A DNA stretch of 64,000 nt from Anaerosalibacter sp. Marseille-P3206 (GCF_900155565.1 NZ_FUHM01000002.1:1550001-1614000), one strand, 5' to 3'; positions 29,421 through 39,187 are shown, numbered from the stretch's first letter. Made by a program: numbers and translations. The notes: generated by a model from the letters alone, not told the origin.

Positions 29421-30884
29421 ATGAAAAAAACAATTTCGTTATTTTTAATTTTATCTATATTACTAATCCCAATATCCAGCTTAGCTGTCAACATCCCCGG
29501 CTATGAAGGTGGAATACAAAACGAAAATCTATACAAAGAAGTAATATTCATCACAGGAGAACCCATAGTAGTAGAAGGAACTTTAGACATCAAAACAAAA
29601 GAAAAAGATGACACAATAACAGAACAATATACCTACAAGCTAACAAATATAAAAAAAGATGTAGAAGTGAAAAGATCCATTAGGCTAATAGAAAAGTTAG
29701 AGAAAAAAGGAAATCAAATCACTTCAAGAAGAGAATTAGACAAATACAAAGAAACTATAACAATAGGAAAGAAAAAATACGAAGTAAAAGATGACAACTA
29801 TCAATGGAATCAAGGATCAGTAACACACAATGCACCATTGGTAGGCTATTATGCAGGGGACTGGTCTGCAAGAAAGACTTATATAGTAGACAAGGGAGAA
29901 GAAACAGTTACAGTTCAAACTATAGGAAACCTAGTAGGATACCAAAGCCCCTGGTCCTCTACAGAAACTCAAGGCCTTCAGTATACAATTAACTATGAAG
30001 ACAAGCTAAATGCAAAAAACAATTGGGAAGGAACAGCTACAGTAGAATCCTCCCACAACATGACCAAAGACTATGAATATGAAGACAATATTCCAAATCA
30101 AATAAGCTTCAAAGGTGGATTTCTTCTAACAGAAAAACAGGAAAATGTTCTAAAATACAATTATGATTTACCTAGATTCAAGGTAGGAAAATTGTCCAAA
30201 GGAAGAGACGTTGGAAAGGATAGTTTCACCATAGACACAAATCCAATCATAACACGTCTCAACATACCAGCAGTAAGGGATGTACGAGGGTTTCCAAGTG
30301 AAATGGACATCTTTCTACTAGCTAGTATGGAAGCACTACCTCTTGAAAGTACTAACTTAGGACCAGATTCACCTATGAGTAGGGGAGACTTTGCAAGGGC
30401 CATAGCTCAGTCTATGGATATGGAGATATACAAAGAAGTAGAACCTAAAAAGAATAAACGAAAGAAAAATGTAGAAGAAGTATTGCCTTCTTATATAGAT
30501 GTAGGAAAGAACCATAGAAACTATAACTATATTGAAACGGTGACTAGGGAACACATCATGGAAGGAATAGGCAAAGGTAAATTTGAACCTGATAGTCCTC
30601 TTACAAGATGCGAAGCTACAACTATACTCATAAGAATTTTAGGATTTCAAAACTTAGCACCTATTAAAAACTATTCAACTGGGTATAAAGACAATGATGC
30701 TATTCCTGCTTGGGCAAAAGATCATATCTATATGGCAAAGGAGCTAGGTATCATAGATAAAAGCGACTACTTCTATCCAAATAGATATATAACCAAGGCA
30801 GAATCATCAGAACTAATAGTAAACTTTATCAACTATCTTCAAGAAAATTTGAGATATGACTACAGAGAAAACATATTGAATTAG
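29421..30884 (+). CDS. Exported protein with C-terminal SLH domains
   Basis: The start at 29421 (MKKTISLFLI) follows AAAGAGGTGAAACAC; the longer reading from 29367 begins inside the intergenic repeat. The product is 487 residues: signal peptide (ends near SLAVN), a ~270-residue beta-rich domain without recognised homology, then SLH-like units from ~residue 310. These are PMSRGDFARAIAQSMDM, FEPDSPLTRCEATTILIRILGF, and IPAWAKDHIYMAKELGIIDKSDYFYPNRYITKAESSELIVNFI. It should be held on the cell-wall polymer. It lies between two copies of the same intergenic repeat, so it may be transcribed separately. Confidence 0.8.
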   Translation: MKKTISLFLILSILLIPISSLAVNIPGYEGGIQNENLYKEVIFITGEPIVVEGTLDIKTKEKDDTITEQYTYKLTNIKKDVEVKRSIRLIEKLEKKGNQITSRRELDKYKETITIGKKKYEVKDDNYQWNQGSVTHNAPLVGYYAGDWSARKTYIVDKGEETVTVQTIGNLVGYQSPWSSTETQGLQYTINYEDKLNAKNNWEGTATVESSHNMTKDYEYEDNIPNQISFKGGFLLTEKQENVLKYNYDLPRFKVGKLSKGRDVGKDSFTIDTNPIITRLNIPAVRDVRGFPSEMDIFLLASMEALPLESTNLGPDSPMSRGDFARAIAQSMDMEIYKEVEPKKNKRKKNVEEVLPSYIDVGKNHRNYNYIETVTREHIMEGIGKGKFEPDSPLTRCEATTILIRILGFQNLAPIKNYSTGYKDNDAIPAWAKDHIYMAKELGIIDKSDYFYPNRYITKAESSELIVNFINYLQENLRYDYRENILN

Positions 30885-31012
30885 ACGGCAAAGCCGTCTA
30901 ATTCAAAATTTTAAATTGTGAATTACGAATTGTGAATTAAAAAATGTAGGGGCGACCTTTGGTCGCCTAATTTACAATTTAAAATTCACAATTTTCGCGA
31001 AGCGAACAAGGA
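30880..31012. repeat. Intergenic repeat: GACGGC hairpin plus GGGGCGACC hairpin
   Basis: GAATTAGACGGC/GCCGTCTAATTC forms a 12-bp hairpin overlapping the stop codon of the SLH gene. AATTGTGAATTA words, then GGCGACCTTTGGTCGCC (hairpin) and TTTTCGCGAAGCGAACAAGG follow. It parallels the block at 29262-29400 in order and wording. Confidence 0.6.
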
Positions 31013-31020
31013 GGTTAAAA

Positions 31021-32163
31021 ATGAAAAAAAGAAACGTTTATAAGATAGTTTTGGTATTTGCCCTAATAATATCTACAGTATTCTCTGTACCAGCTGTTTC
31101 AGTAGCTGAAACAGGCGTACAAGATGAGTATTCCTTAGGATATTTTCATCAAATAATGAAACTAATAGAAGAAAACTATGTCTATGATGTAAATCAAGAT
31201 GAACTACTAGAAGGAGCTCTTCAAGGACTATTCTACAATCTAGACGAACACAGTGAGTATTATACAAAAGATGAATTAGATACACTCATGAAAGACATTG
31301 ATGGAAACTTCGTAGGAGTGGGCGTAGTCATATCACAAGAACCTAATGGAGACATAGAAGTAGTAACTCCCCTAGAAGGAAGTCCAGCAGAAAAAGTAGG
31401 TATGAAATCAGGAGACAAAATAATATCTATTGATGGAAAATCCATCAAGGGACTAACCACTGATGAAGTAGTACAACTTATCTCTGGAGAAATAGGAACA
31501 AAAGTGAAAATAGGAGTACAAAGAAGCAGAAATAAAACACCTATTTATTTAACCATTACTAGAGACGAAATCAAAATAAACCCTATAAGTCATAAGATAC
31601 TAAAAGGCGACATAGGATATATTAATATTTCTCAATTCAATGACAATACCTATGAAAATCTACTTCCAGTATTAAAGAAATTTGACAAAGCAGGTATTTC
31701 AGATATAATAATAGACTTGAGGGATAATCCGGGAGGATTGTTAGATGAAGTAGTTAAGGTTTCAAGAAAGTTTATCCCAAAGGGACCGATAGTTCATATC
31801 AAACACAGGGGAAAAATAGAAGAAACATATTATTCATATTTGCCAAAAACAAAATATAAACTAGCAGTATTAGTAAATGAAAACTCAGCTAGTGCCTCAG
31901 AAATATTCGCTGGAGCAGTACAAGATACAAAAGTTGGGACAATCATAGGGGTTACCTCTTATGGAAAAGGCACAGTACAACAAATACGGCCTCTTCCTAA
32001 TGGAGACGGTATGAAACTAACTATAGCTGAATACCTAACACCAAAAAAGCGAAGTATCAATGGCAAAGGAGTAGTCCCAGATATAGAAGTAAAGGAAAAT
32101 CCATTAGACCTAACAAAAGATATACAACTAGAAAAGGCAATAGAAATTGTAACACAACTGTAA
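31021..32163 (+). CDS. S41-family C-terminal processing protease (CtpA/Prc type)
   Basis: A 380-residue exported serine protease. After the signal peptide (to ~residue 30) come an N-terminal helical segment, a PDZ domain (~95-180, GSPAEKVGMKSGDKIISIDG) and the S41 core with IIDLRDNPGGLLDEV. The Ser-Lys dyad is seen in NENSASASEIFAGA (Ser within residues 289-293) and SYGKGTVQ (Lys ~316). Length and order match the CtpA/CtpB family, which degrades or trims proteins outside the membrane. AAGGAGG precedes the ATG. In this neighbourhood it could process or turn over surface-layer proteins; the substrate is not known from sequence. Confidence 0.92.
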   Translation: MKKRNVYKIVLVFALIISTVFSVPAVSVAETGVQDEYSLGYFHQIMKLIEENYVYDVNQDELLEGALQGLFYNLDEHSEYYTKDELDTLMKDIDGNFVGVGVVISQEPNGDIEVVTPLEGSPAEKVGMKSGDKIISIDGKSIKGLTTDEVVQLISGEIGTKVKIGVQRSRNKTPIYLTITRDEIKINPISHKILKGDIGYINISQFNDNTYENLLPVLKKFDKAGISDIIIDLRDNPGGLLDEVVKVSRKFIPKGPIVHIKHRGKIEETYYSYLPKTKYKLAVLVNENSASASEIFAGAVQDTKVGTIIGVTSYGKGTVQQIRPLPNGDGMKLTIAEYLTPKKRSINGKGVVPDIEVKENPLDLTKDIQLEKAIEIVTQL

Positions 32164-32193
32164 TGGTAATTCAGATTTATTTAATATATAATG

Positions 32194-32230
32194 AATATAT
32201 AGAGAGAGGAATGAATTTCTCTCTCTATGT
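32194..32230 (+). terminator. Hairpin after the protease gene
   Basis: ATAGAGAGAG and CTCTCTCTAT form a 10-bp stem 30 bp past the stop. It lacks a clear T run, so it may be a weak terminator or a 3' stabiliser. Confidence 0.5.
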
Positions 32231-32260
32231 TACAATCTGATTACAATAGCATGAATCTTA

Positions 32261-32289
32261 TTGACCTAAAAATCAGATGATGCTATAAT
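32261..32289 (+). promoter_or_regulatory. Sigma-A promoter of the SLH S-layer gene
   Basis: TTGACC (32261-32266) and TATAAT (32284-32289) are separated by exactly 17 bp. Transcription would start near 32296, giving an ~85-nt leader before the AAAGGAGGT ribosome site at ~32363. A near-consensus promoter plus a long leader is typical of highly expressed S-layer genes. Confidence 0.8.
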
Positions 32290-32380
32290 ACTTTATAGAA
32301 TGCAAATCTTTCCAATGTTTTGCAATCTGTAAAGTATAAAAAATTTAAAAAACCAAAATATCAAAGGAGGTCTTTGAAAA

Positions 32381-35300
32381 ATGAAAAGAACACTTTCATT
32401 ACTATTAGTACTAGCAATGGTACTATCTAGCTTTGGATTTGCTTTCGCAGAAGAAGCTAAGGAAGCAACTCCAGCAGAAATCCTAAATGACTTAGGAATT
32501 CTTAAAGGAAACGCAGAAGGCGACTTAATGTTAGACAAAAATTTAAAGAGACAAGACATGGTAGTTATGCTTAGCCGTCTACTAGGAGTAGAAGACGAAG
32601 CAAAAGCTTTTGAAGGAGAAGTATCCTTCACAGACGTAGCAGACTCATTCTATGTGCCATACATAGCATGGGCAGAAGCTAAAGAATTAACAAATGGTGT
32701 TGGCGACAACAAATTTGGATTTGATAGGGAAGTTAAAGAAAACGAAGTTGTAGCTTTCTTATTAAGAGCATTAGGCTATGGCGAAGTTAAATGGGAAGAA
32801 GTTCCTGCAAAAGCTGTAGAACTTAAATTAGTTGAAAAAGACGCTGATCTTACAAAAGACGCAACAAGAGCAAGATTAGCAGAACTTACTCTAACAGCTC
32901 TTAAGACTAAGATGAAAGACAGCGACAAGACTTTAGCTGAACATCTAGAATTAAAATTACCTCAACCAGCAGTTCTAGAAGTTAAAGAAGTTAGAGCTGA
33001 CAACTTAAAAGAAATCAAAGTTGTATTCAACAAAGCTGTTGATAGAGACAATGTAGAAGATAGAGATATCTATACTACAAATGCAGGTTCAGTTAAAGAC
33101 GTTCAATTAGTAGATGATAGTATTGTTATCTTAACACTAGAAGGTAATATGACAAACAAAAAAGAATACAAACTTACTATTAGAGGACTAAAAGACGCAA
33201 AAGAATTAAACAAAGACTATAAATTTAAAGCTTATGACAACACTGTTCCAGAAGTAGAAGAAGTAGCAGGATTAGGAACAAAAGCTATTAAAGTTCTTAT
33301 GTCAGAACCAGTTAAGAGTGCTAAATCATCAAACTTCAAGATTGATGGAAAATCATACTATGGATCAGTAAGTACTACAGGAAGAGAAATCGTCCTTAAA
33401 CCTTACGGTTCAGATTTTTCAGTAGGAGATCACAAGCTAGTAGTTAAGTCATTAGAAGACTATGCTGGATTCAAATCAGTAGAAAAAGAACTTGAATTCA
33501 CAATAGTAGAAGACAAAGAAGCTCCAACAGTAGTAGATGTAAAAGGTACTCTTGAAAGAGTAATTGTTACATTTAGCGAAGATGTAGATGATGCTACAGT
33601 TTCAAAAGATAGTCTATACTGGGGTGGCGCTAAATCCAATAAGGCTGACAAGGCAGTTAGACTTTCAGGGAATAGATATGCATTTGAATTCTCAGGAACT
33701 AAGACATTACCAACATATGAAACAACAATAACTGTAAAAGAAATAAAAGACTATTCAGGTAACGAAATGAAAGCACAAGATGTAGCTTTCAAAGCTGAAA
33801 TAGATCAAACAAGACCAGAAGTACTAGAAGTAGAAGTAGATGTAAATGAAATAGAAGTTAAATTCAACAAGAGAATAAACAAAGAAGATGCTACTGATAA
33901 GAGAAACTATGTAATAAAAGATGAAGATGGTAAGAAAGTAAGCATTAAATCATTAGACCTTAGTGCTGATGGAAGAACAGTTACAATTGTTTTATATAGT
34001 AACTTAAAAGAAAGCAAAGATTATACATTAGAAATAACAGGTATTAGAGATAATACAAAATTAGCTAACACAATTTTACCATACAAAGAAACAATAACAG
34101 CTGGTAATTATAAGAGACCAGTAGTTAACGCAGTAACAGTAAATCCTGAAAAGGAAACTATTCACATACTATTCAATAAGAAAATGGATGTAGAAACTAT
34201 TGCAAATCCAGCTAACTATATGTTAGTTCACAAAGATGGAACAAGATATGCAGTAGATGATCTAGGTGGCAATGTAAATGTTATTCAAGATGGAAAAGCT
34301 GTTATACTTGAATTAGAAGGATGTAAAATCAATAAAGTTAAAATTAAAAACTTGACATTTGGTAAGGGTAAAGATATCGTAGGAGTTATCCTATCAGGTT
34401 TAATACAAGACACATCTGAAAATAGAGTACAAAAATATGGTGAAGTAATTGATTTCACTGAAGGAATAGTTACAGCTGAAGCAGAAGCTACAGATAAGAG
34501 AACTATAGAATTAGAATTCTCACATCCAATAACTGCAGCTAAAGCAAGCGATTTTGATTATAAAGGATTTGAAATAGACAGAGTTGTTGTTAATGGAACA
34601 AAAGATGTAGTTATTGAAACAACAAAAGACTTAGATCCAGCACTTACTGGTGTAACACTAGCAATAGCTGATGGAAATAAAATTGAAACTGTTTTAGATG
34701 TTAAGGTAGGAAAACAAGCTATAAAAGTAGCTGATGGAATAGCACCAACATTAAAAGAAGCTGAAGGAACAATAAATAAATCAGCAACAAAACTTACACT
34801 TGTATTAACATTTGATGAAGAATTAAGCAAAGACTATGAAGGATTAATCAAGAGAGACTTGACTATTAAGAGATCATCAGATGGAAAATCTGTAGATATG
34901 AGTAAAGCTGACGTTGTATCAACTGTAAGTGGAAAAACTGTTACAATAGTAACAGAACAACATGTTGAAAAAGGAACAGCTTATGAAATAGAAATAACTA
35001 GCCCAAGTGCTATAAGAGACATAGCTGGAAATAAAGCAAACAAAACTGACGGTGCAGTAGTAGCTGAAGAGATTAAAGAAGTAGAAGATGAAGTTAAACC
35101 AGTTGACAAAACTGAACTAGTTAATGCTATAGCAAATGCAGTTAAAGTTGTAGCAGACAAAGAAAAATACACAGAAAAATCTTATAAAGAATTTGAAGCA
35201 GCTTTAAAGAAAGCTGAAGAAGTAAAAGCTAACGAAAAAGCTACTAAAGAAGAAGTTGAAGCAGCTGCTAAAGCTTTAGAAGAAGCTATAGCTGGATTAA

Positions 35301-35557
35301 AGACAGTTGAAGAACCAGCAGAACTAACAGCAAAACTTGAAGTAGTTGAAATAACAGCTATAAGAAAATTTGTAGTAAAGGTAAAATTAAGTGATGAAAC
35401 TAAAAACGATAAAGTTGAAAAATTTGTTATCGATGATAATGACTATACAGTAGCTGGTATTAAAGATGGCTATGTAGTATCAAATGGTACTTTTGATAAG
35501 GCTCCAGTAAAAGTACAAGTGGTAGTTGAAGGACAACCAATTCTTGCTCAACAATAG
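32381..35557 (+). CDS. Probable major S-layer protein: SLH, Ig-like and FIVAR domains
   Basis: A 1058-residue exported protein. A 23-residue signal peptide (ends AFAEE) is followed by SLH units over residues ~30-190 (ILNDLGILKG, VSFTDVADSFYVPYIAWAEAKEL, FDREVKENEVVAFLLRALGYGE) that bind cell-wall polymer. Residues ~195-890 are a chain of SbsA/Big_5-like Ig domains (VVFNKAVDRDNVEDRDIYT, VTFSEDVDDATVSKDSLY, VKFNKRINKEDATDKRNYVI, ILFNKKMDVETIANPANYML). A FIVAR three-helix unit follows at ~907-975 (KAAEEV and EEVEAAAKALEEAIAGL style), then a short beta tail. The strong promoter, strong ribosome site and low-complexity A/E/K-rich composition fit a major S-layer subunit. The next gene follows after only 86 bp. 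Confidence 0.88.
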   Translation: MKRTLSLLLVLAMVLSSFGFAFAEEAKEATPAEILNDLGILKGNAEGDLMLDKNLKRQDMVVMLSRLLGVEDEAKAFEGEVSFTDVADSFYVPYIAWAEAKELTNGVGDNKFGFDREVKENEVVAFLLRALGYGEVKWEEVPAKAVELKLVEKDADLTKDATRARLAELTLTALKTKMKDSDKTLAEHLELKLPQPAVLEVKEVRADNLKEIKVVFNKAVDRDNVEDRDIYTTNAGSVKDVQLVDDSIVILTLEGNMTNKKEYKLTIRGLKDAKELNKDYKFKAYDNTVPEVEEVAGLGTKAIKVLMSEPVKSAKSSNFKIDGKSYYGSVSTTGREIVLKPYGSDFSVGDHKLVVKSLEDYAGFKSVEKELEFTIVEDKEAPTVVDVKGTLERVIVTFSEDVDDATVSKDSLYWGGAKSNKADKAVRLSGNRYAFEFSGTKTLPTYETTITVKEIKDYSGNEMKAQDVAFKAEIDQTRPEVLEVEVDVNEIEVKFNKRINKEDATDKRNYVIKDEDGKKVSIKSLDLSADGRTVTIVLYSNLKESKDYTLEITGIRDNTKLANTILPYKETITAGNYKRPVVNAVTVNPEKETIHILFNKKMDVETIANPANYMLVHKDGTRYAVDDLGGNVNVIQDGKAVILELEGCKINKVKIKNLTFGKGKDIVGVILSGLIQDTSENRVQKYGEVIDFTEGIVTAEAEATDKRTIELEFSHPITAAKASDFDYKGFEIDRVVVNGTKDVVIETTKDLDPALTGVTLAIADGNKIETVLDVKVGKQAIKVADGIAPTLKEAEGTINKSATKLTLVLTFDEELSKDYEGLIKRDLTIKRSSDGKSVDMSKADVVSTVSGKTVTIVTEQHVEKGTAYEIEITSPSAIRDIAGNKANKTDGAVVAEEIKEVEDEVKPVDKTELVNAIANAVKVVADKEKYTEKSYKEFEAALKKAEEVKANEKATKEEVEAAAKALEEAIAGLKTVEEPAELTAKLEVVEITAIRKFVVKVKLSDETKNDKVEKFVIDDNDYTVAGIKDGYVVSNGTFDKAPVKVQVVVEGQPILAQQ

Positions 35558-35579
35558 AATGTTATTGTAAGAATAAAAA

Positions 35580-35614
35580 ACTCAACTTGTTCTCAATATG
35601 GGAACAAGTTGAGT
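35580..35614. other. Strong hairpin between two S-layer genes
   Basis: ACTCAACTTGTTC (35580-35592) and GAACAAGTTGAGT (35602-35614) form a perfect 13-bp stem. On the plus strand it is followed by ATTAAAAAAATG, with no T run, so it is a poor plus-strand terminator; a T run exists only for the minus strand. It may partially uncouple, process or stabilise a transcript covering both S-layer genes. Confidence 0.7.
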
Positions 35615-35643
35615 ATTAAAAAAATGAAGGAGGGTTTTCGTAG

Positions 35644-38600
35644 ATGAAAAACAAGAGAACAGCGTCACTTTTATTGGTTATGGTTCTAATATTGTCAACA
35701 TTTTCAAGTGTATTTGCTGCAGAACTTGATTTAAAGAATACTCAAACTAATAAAGAGTACTCTCTATTAGATTGGTTTGAAGATCCCATGGTGCTATTAG
35801 ATTTAAATGATAATCCACAAAACTATGTAATTGAAGTGGGAGAAAAAACATACAATTTATCCGAAATAACTGAAAAAATGCAAGCAGACAAGGATCTAAC
35901 TTTAGAAGAAGCAGTTAAAGATTTAACTCCAGTAGATGAAAAACCAGTTGAAGATGAATTAAAAGTTGTAGAGATAAGTGCTATTAATGCAACAGAAATA
36001 AGAGTAAAATTTTCAAATGGTGATGTTGAAAATTTTACTGTAAAAGAGTTAACTGAAGGTGAAAACACTGTTGAATTTGAATACAAAGGTCAAAAGTTCA
36101 CAGAAAAAGTTAACTTTGCAGCGCCAGTAGAACCTGTAGAAAAAGCTGAAGTTGAAAGTGTTGAATTAGTTAACTACAGACAAATGAAAGTTACATTCAA
36201 TAGAGTAGTAAACGAAACATCAGCTACAGACCCTGCAAACTACTACTTTGAATTAGTAGATGGTTTAGCTGGAAAATTAGGGGTAGCAGGAGATGTAACT
36301 AAAAACAACACTTTAGCAGATATTGATACAACTAATACTGGTTGGTGGGGAACTGCAGCTGCTAGAACAAACATTACAGCATCAAGAGAAGCTGATAAAA
36401 CAGTAGTAACAATCAACCTACCAGAAGATGCTAGATTTGATAACGGATTAACAATTAAAGACATGGTTACTAGTGGAACAACAGAAAAAGTACTAAGAGA
36501 AGGTGTAAGCTTTAAATTTGCTGTAAGAGATGTAAAAGATGCAAGTGGTAAAAAATCCATTGATACAGCAGTAGAAGAAATAATAGTTAAAGATAATGTA
36601 AAACCAGAATTGAAGGCAGTTTCAATATTACATGCAGATACTACTGTAACTAAAGATGTAGATTTAAGCAAAACAGTAGATGTAAAAGTTGATGATAAGA
36701 TAGTATTAGAATTTAGTGAGCCACTAGAAGCTCATAATACTGTAGGTAAAGAAGTTAAAGTTTATAGAGATGGTAAAGAATTAAATACAACTACAAATAC
36801 AGTTGGAGCAAATGCTATTGCAATAGAAAAAGTTGCAACTACAACATATGATGATGCAAAATTAGCTACAATAGACCTTGGTTCAACTAATGGATTCCTT
36901 GAAGGTTTAACACCAACAAAAGGTGATACTTTTGTAGTAGCATTAACAGGGATCAGAGACTTAGCAGGAAACATAATTCAAGAAGCTATATCATTTAACA
37001 TCAAAGTTGTAGAAGACGAAACAACACCTCCAACAACACCTGATACAGTAAAAATCTTAGGAGTAGAACAAGTATTAGATAATGTATTGAGAATTGAAGG
37101 AAATAAGGCAGCAGCAGAAGCAACACTTGGAGCAGTAAATGTAGTAATTAAAGAAGCAGCTATGGACAAAACTGATGTAGTAGTAGAATTTGATGGAACA
37201 ACAAATAAATTAACATTTGCACAAAATCCAGATGACGGAAAATACTATGCATATGTTGCATTCCCAGCAAAATATAAGGCAACAACTGCAGCAGAGGGAG
37301 TTGACTTTAAAGGTGGATTCTATCTAAACAAAACAGTAGTAGTAGAATCAAAAGCAACTACACCAGAGTTTGAAACATGTACAGAAGAAAATATGCATAT
37401 AGAAATTGACAGACAAGCACCAACACTTAATACAGATCAAATAGATATAGAATATGCAGATGCAAGTTCTACAGACTTAAAATTAAGAATAGGCTTTACA
37501 GATGTTAATCCAGAAAACTGGGTAACAGATTCAACTGTAAAAGCAATCCAGGAAAAAATATTTACAAACAATGCTAAAGACTATATTACATCCGTAGTTG
37601 ATGGCATTAGAGTAAAAGTAGAATATGTAAATGATAACGAAGATAAAGTTAACAGATATGTAGATATAGATTATGTAGCTGCAGCTGCAGCTGGTAAAGC
37701 TCACATAGATGGAACTACTAATGAATTAGTAATCGACTTAAAAGGCACAAATCTATTAGTCGATAAAACTAATACTGAATTAACTAATTTACAACAACTT
37801 AAATCAGGAGCAACATTCGAAGTAAGTTTACCAAAAGGAGTAGCATCAGATGATTATCTTGGAAAAGATACTGGTTTAACAGTACAAACAGGTACAACAG
37901 CTGCTACTGCAATATTCCTAGATGAATCAGGAAGAGCTAATACTACTGGAACTGATGAACATGGATATACATCTGTTGCAGCTAATGTAACAATAATAAT
38001 TGGAGAAGATAAAACTGCTCCTACTGGAAAAGAAAACAAAGTTCCACAAACTTCAAAGAAATTAATTGCATATGATAGAAATACTGATGAATTAGTAATC
38101 CTAGTAACTGGATTACCAACTAAAGATTCAGTAGAAGACCTAGACAACTATGTACTAAATGGTAAAACACTTACAGAACGTGAAGTAACAAAAGCAGATG
38201 TATTATTTGCAGATGCAAAAGATGAAGATGTATTACTAGTATCTGGTTTGGCGACTATTAGTGCAGCTACAAGTGCAGGATATCAAACAGCTGATAAATA
38301 CAAAGTTATCAGAATCAAATTGCCAGAAGGTTCAATAAAGAAAGATGGACCAGCTGACTTAACAGTAAGAGGATTAAGACATATAGAAGAAGGAATGATG
38401 GCTGAAGTATCAGTAGTAGTAGAAGGTCTAAAAGACAATACTGCTCCTGAATATGTATCTGGCAAGATAGAAGGAAGTAACAAATTACTATTAAAATTTG
38501 ACGAACCAGTAGTTTTAGTTGAAGATGCACTTCCAACATCAGCTATTAGAAACTTCAAAGTTAAAATAAACGGAGAATTAGTAAGCATATTGTCAGTAAA

Positions 38601-38766
38601 TGCTAACGGTTCTAATATCTTAGAAATAGAAATAGCAAATGATAATACAATAATTAACAAGGCAGAAATAGAAATAGTAATGAATAACAATGGTAAAATG
38701 GAAATAGCTGATGAAGCTGGTAACGAACTAAAAGTTACAGAAACACCAATAGTTATAGTAAAATAA
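35644..38766 (+). CDS. Large S-layer-like protein without SLH; proposed expression locus for exchangeable cassettes
   Basis: A 1040-residue exported protein (signal peptide ends VFAAE) with ribosome site GAAGGAGGG. Residues ~25-110 form a short N-terminal region (LLDWFEDPMVLLDLNDNPQ) seen only once in the window. From residue 111 (SAINATEIRVKFSNGD) onward the protein is homologous to the promoterless cassette at 57952-60742. It consists of SbsA-like Ig domains (VTFNRVVNETSATDPANYYFE, FSEPLEAHNTVGKEV, FDEPVVLVEDALPTSAIRNF). Codons 111-114 contain the GTGCTATTA core shared with both cassettes downstream. No promoter was found in the 30 bp after the preceding hairpin, so co-transcription with the upstream gene is likely. 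It lacks its own SLH anchor and may assemble on the SLH protein. Confidence 0.85.
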   Translation: MKNKRTASLLLVMVLILSTFSSVFAAELDLKNTQTNKEYSLLDWFEDPMVLLDLNDNPQNYVIEVGEKTYNLSEITEKMQADKDLTLEEAVKDLTPVDEKPVEDELKVVEISAINATEIRVKFSNGDVENFTVKELTEGENTVEFEYKGQKFTEKVNFAAPVEPVEKAEVESVELVNYRQMKVTFNRVVNETSATDPANYYFELVDGLAGKLGVAGDVTKNNTLADIDTTNTGWWGTAAARTNITASREADKTVVTINLPEDARFDNGLTIKDMVTSGTTEKVLREGVSFKFAVRDVKDASGKKSIDTAVEEIIVKDNVKPELKAVSILHADTTVTKDVDLSKTVDVKVDDKIVLEFSEPLEAHNTVGKEVKVYRDGKELNTTTNTVGANAIAIEKVATTTYDDAKLATIDLGSTNGFLEGLTPTKGDTFVVALTGIRDLAGNIIQEAISFNIKVVEDETTPPTTPDTVKILGVEQVLDNVLRIEGNKAAAEATLGAVNVVIKEAAMDKTDVVVEFDGTTNKLTFAQNPDDGKYYAYVAFPAKYKATTAAEGVDFKGGFYLNKTVVVESKATTPEFETCTEENMHIEIDRQAPTLNTDQIDIEYADASSTDLKLRIGFTDVNPENWVTDSTVKAIQEKIFTNNAKDYITSVVDGIRVKVEYVNDNEDKVNRYVDIDYVAAAAAGKAHIDGTTNELVIDLKGTNLLVDKTNTELTNLQQLKSGATFEVSLPKGVASDDYLGKDTGLTVQTGTTAATAIFLDESGRANTTGTDEHGYTSVAANVTIIIGEDKTAPTGKENKVPQTSKKLIAYDRNTDELVILVTGLPTKDSVEDLDNYVLNGKTLTEREVTKADVLFADAKDEDVLLVSGLATISAATSAGYQTADKYKVIRIKLPEGSIKKDGPADLTVRGLRHIEEGMMAEVSVVVEGLKDNTAPEYVSGKIEGSNKLLLKFDEPVVLVEDALPTSAIRNFKVKINGELVSILSVNANGSNILEIEIANDNTIINKAEIEIVMNNNGKMEIADEAGNELKVTETPIVIVK
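35976..35994 (+). other. Putative recombination core in the expressed S-layer-like gene
   Basis: AAGTGCTATTAATGCAACA is identical to the start of cassette A (complement of 60724-60742). Its GTGCTATTA part is also at the start of cassette B (complement of 63149-63157). In all three places GCT ATT are in-frame codons, so exchange here keeps the reading frame. Confidence 0.6.
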
Positions 38767-38783
38767 TTAAATGATCACTAAAA

Positions 38784-38816
38784 GAAGTGGGGGAGTTTTT
38801 CCTCCACTTTTTTAAT
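38784..38816 (+). terminator. Terminator of the expressed S-layer-like gene
   Basis: AAGTGGGGGAG and CTCCACTT-type arms (AAGTGGGGGAGTTTTTCCTC...) end in TTTTTT. The same terminator, almost letter for letter, ends silent cassette A at 57905-57945 on the minus strand. The cassettes therefore carry their own terminator. Confidence 0.8.
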
Positions 38817-38828
38817 ATATTAGCATAT

Positions 38829-38865
38829 ACCCTAGGGATTTAATCCTTGGGGGTTTTGTTATATG
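38829..38865 (+). promoter_or_regulatory. Leader hairpin with -10-like box, copy 1
   Basis: CCCTAGGGATTTAATCCTTGGGG folds into a 9-bp stem and is followed by TTTTGTTATATGATGG. The same block precedes the gene at 39528 (copy at 39467-39505, with TATAAT). It may be a terminator of upstream transcription combined with a promoter for the unit that follows. Confidence 0.45.
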
Positions 38866-38879
38866 ATGGAGGTAGGGGG

Positions 38880-39084
38880 ATGGGGCGTAGGGATAATAAT
38901 TCGTGGGAGAAACCCAATGAGTTATTTGCAATATTACGCTGTACTAATAAGAAGTATGCTAAAAGGTTTGTAGATTTAGGCTCTATAAAATTTAACACTC
39001 CTAAATCTTGGGTCGAAGAAGAAAAAGGGAAGGGAAAAGGAGATATACTTGAAGGTGTGTTTGCTGCATGTGATATGTTAGATG
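38880..39084 (+). pseudogene. N-terminal half of a split gene, phage-type hypothetical family
   Basis: The ATG at 38880 opens 68 sensible codons (NELFAILRCTNKKYAKRFVD, KFNTPKSWVEEE, GDILEGVFAACDMLD). Coding sense stops abruptly at 39084, where P repeat copy 1 begins with CGCAAAGG. The remaining reading to 39176 is repeat sequence. The missing C-terminal half appears to be on the minus strand at 40692-40921, whose 5' edge also abuts CGCAAAGG. Joining the two gives an uninterrupted frame. The family resembles phage or mobile-element proteins that start with a small beta domain; no function is known to me. Confidence 0.65.
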
Positions 39085-39187
39085 CGCAAAGGTACCGGGT
39101 ACCACCCGACTTTTGTCGAAACTTGCTGATAATAAAGAGAGACTCAAATGGACAAAGGAACAATCCTAAGTCCTAGGGTCTCTCTTT
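39085..39187 (-). repeat. P repeat copy 1 (partial) followed by T hairpin
   Basis: Minus-orientation P from CGCAAAGG through GGTACCGGGTACC and CGACTTTTGTCG to ACTTGC (39126); the CTCAGGGGAG part is missing. The T hairpin (AGAGACTC...GGGTCTCT) follows at 39136-39187. The left edge is a gene breakpoint. Confidence 0.85.
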
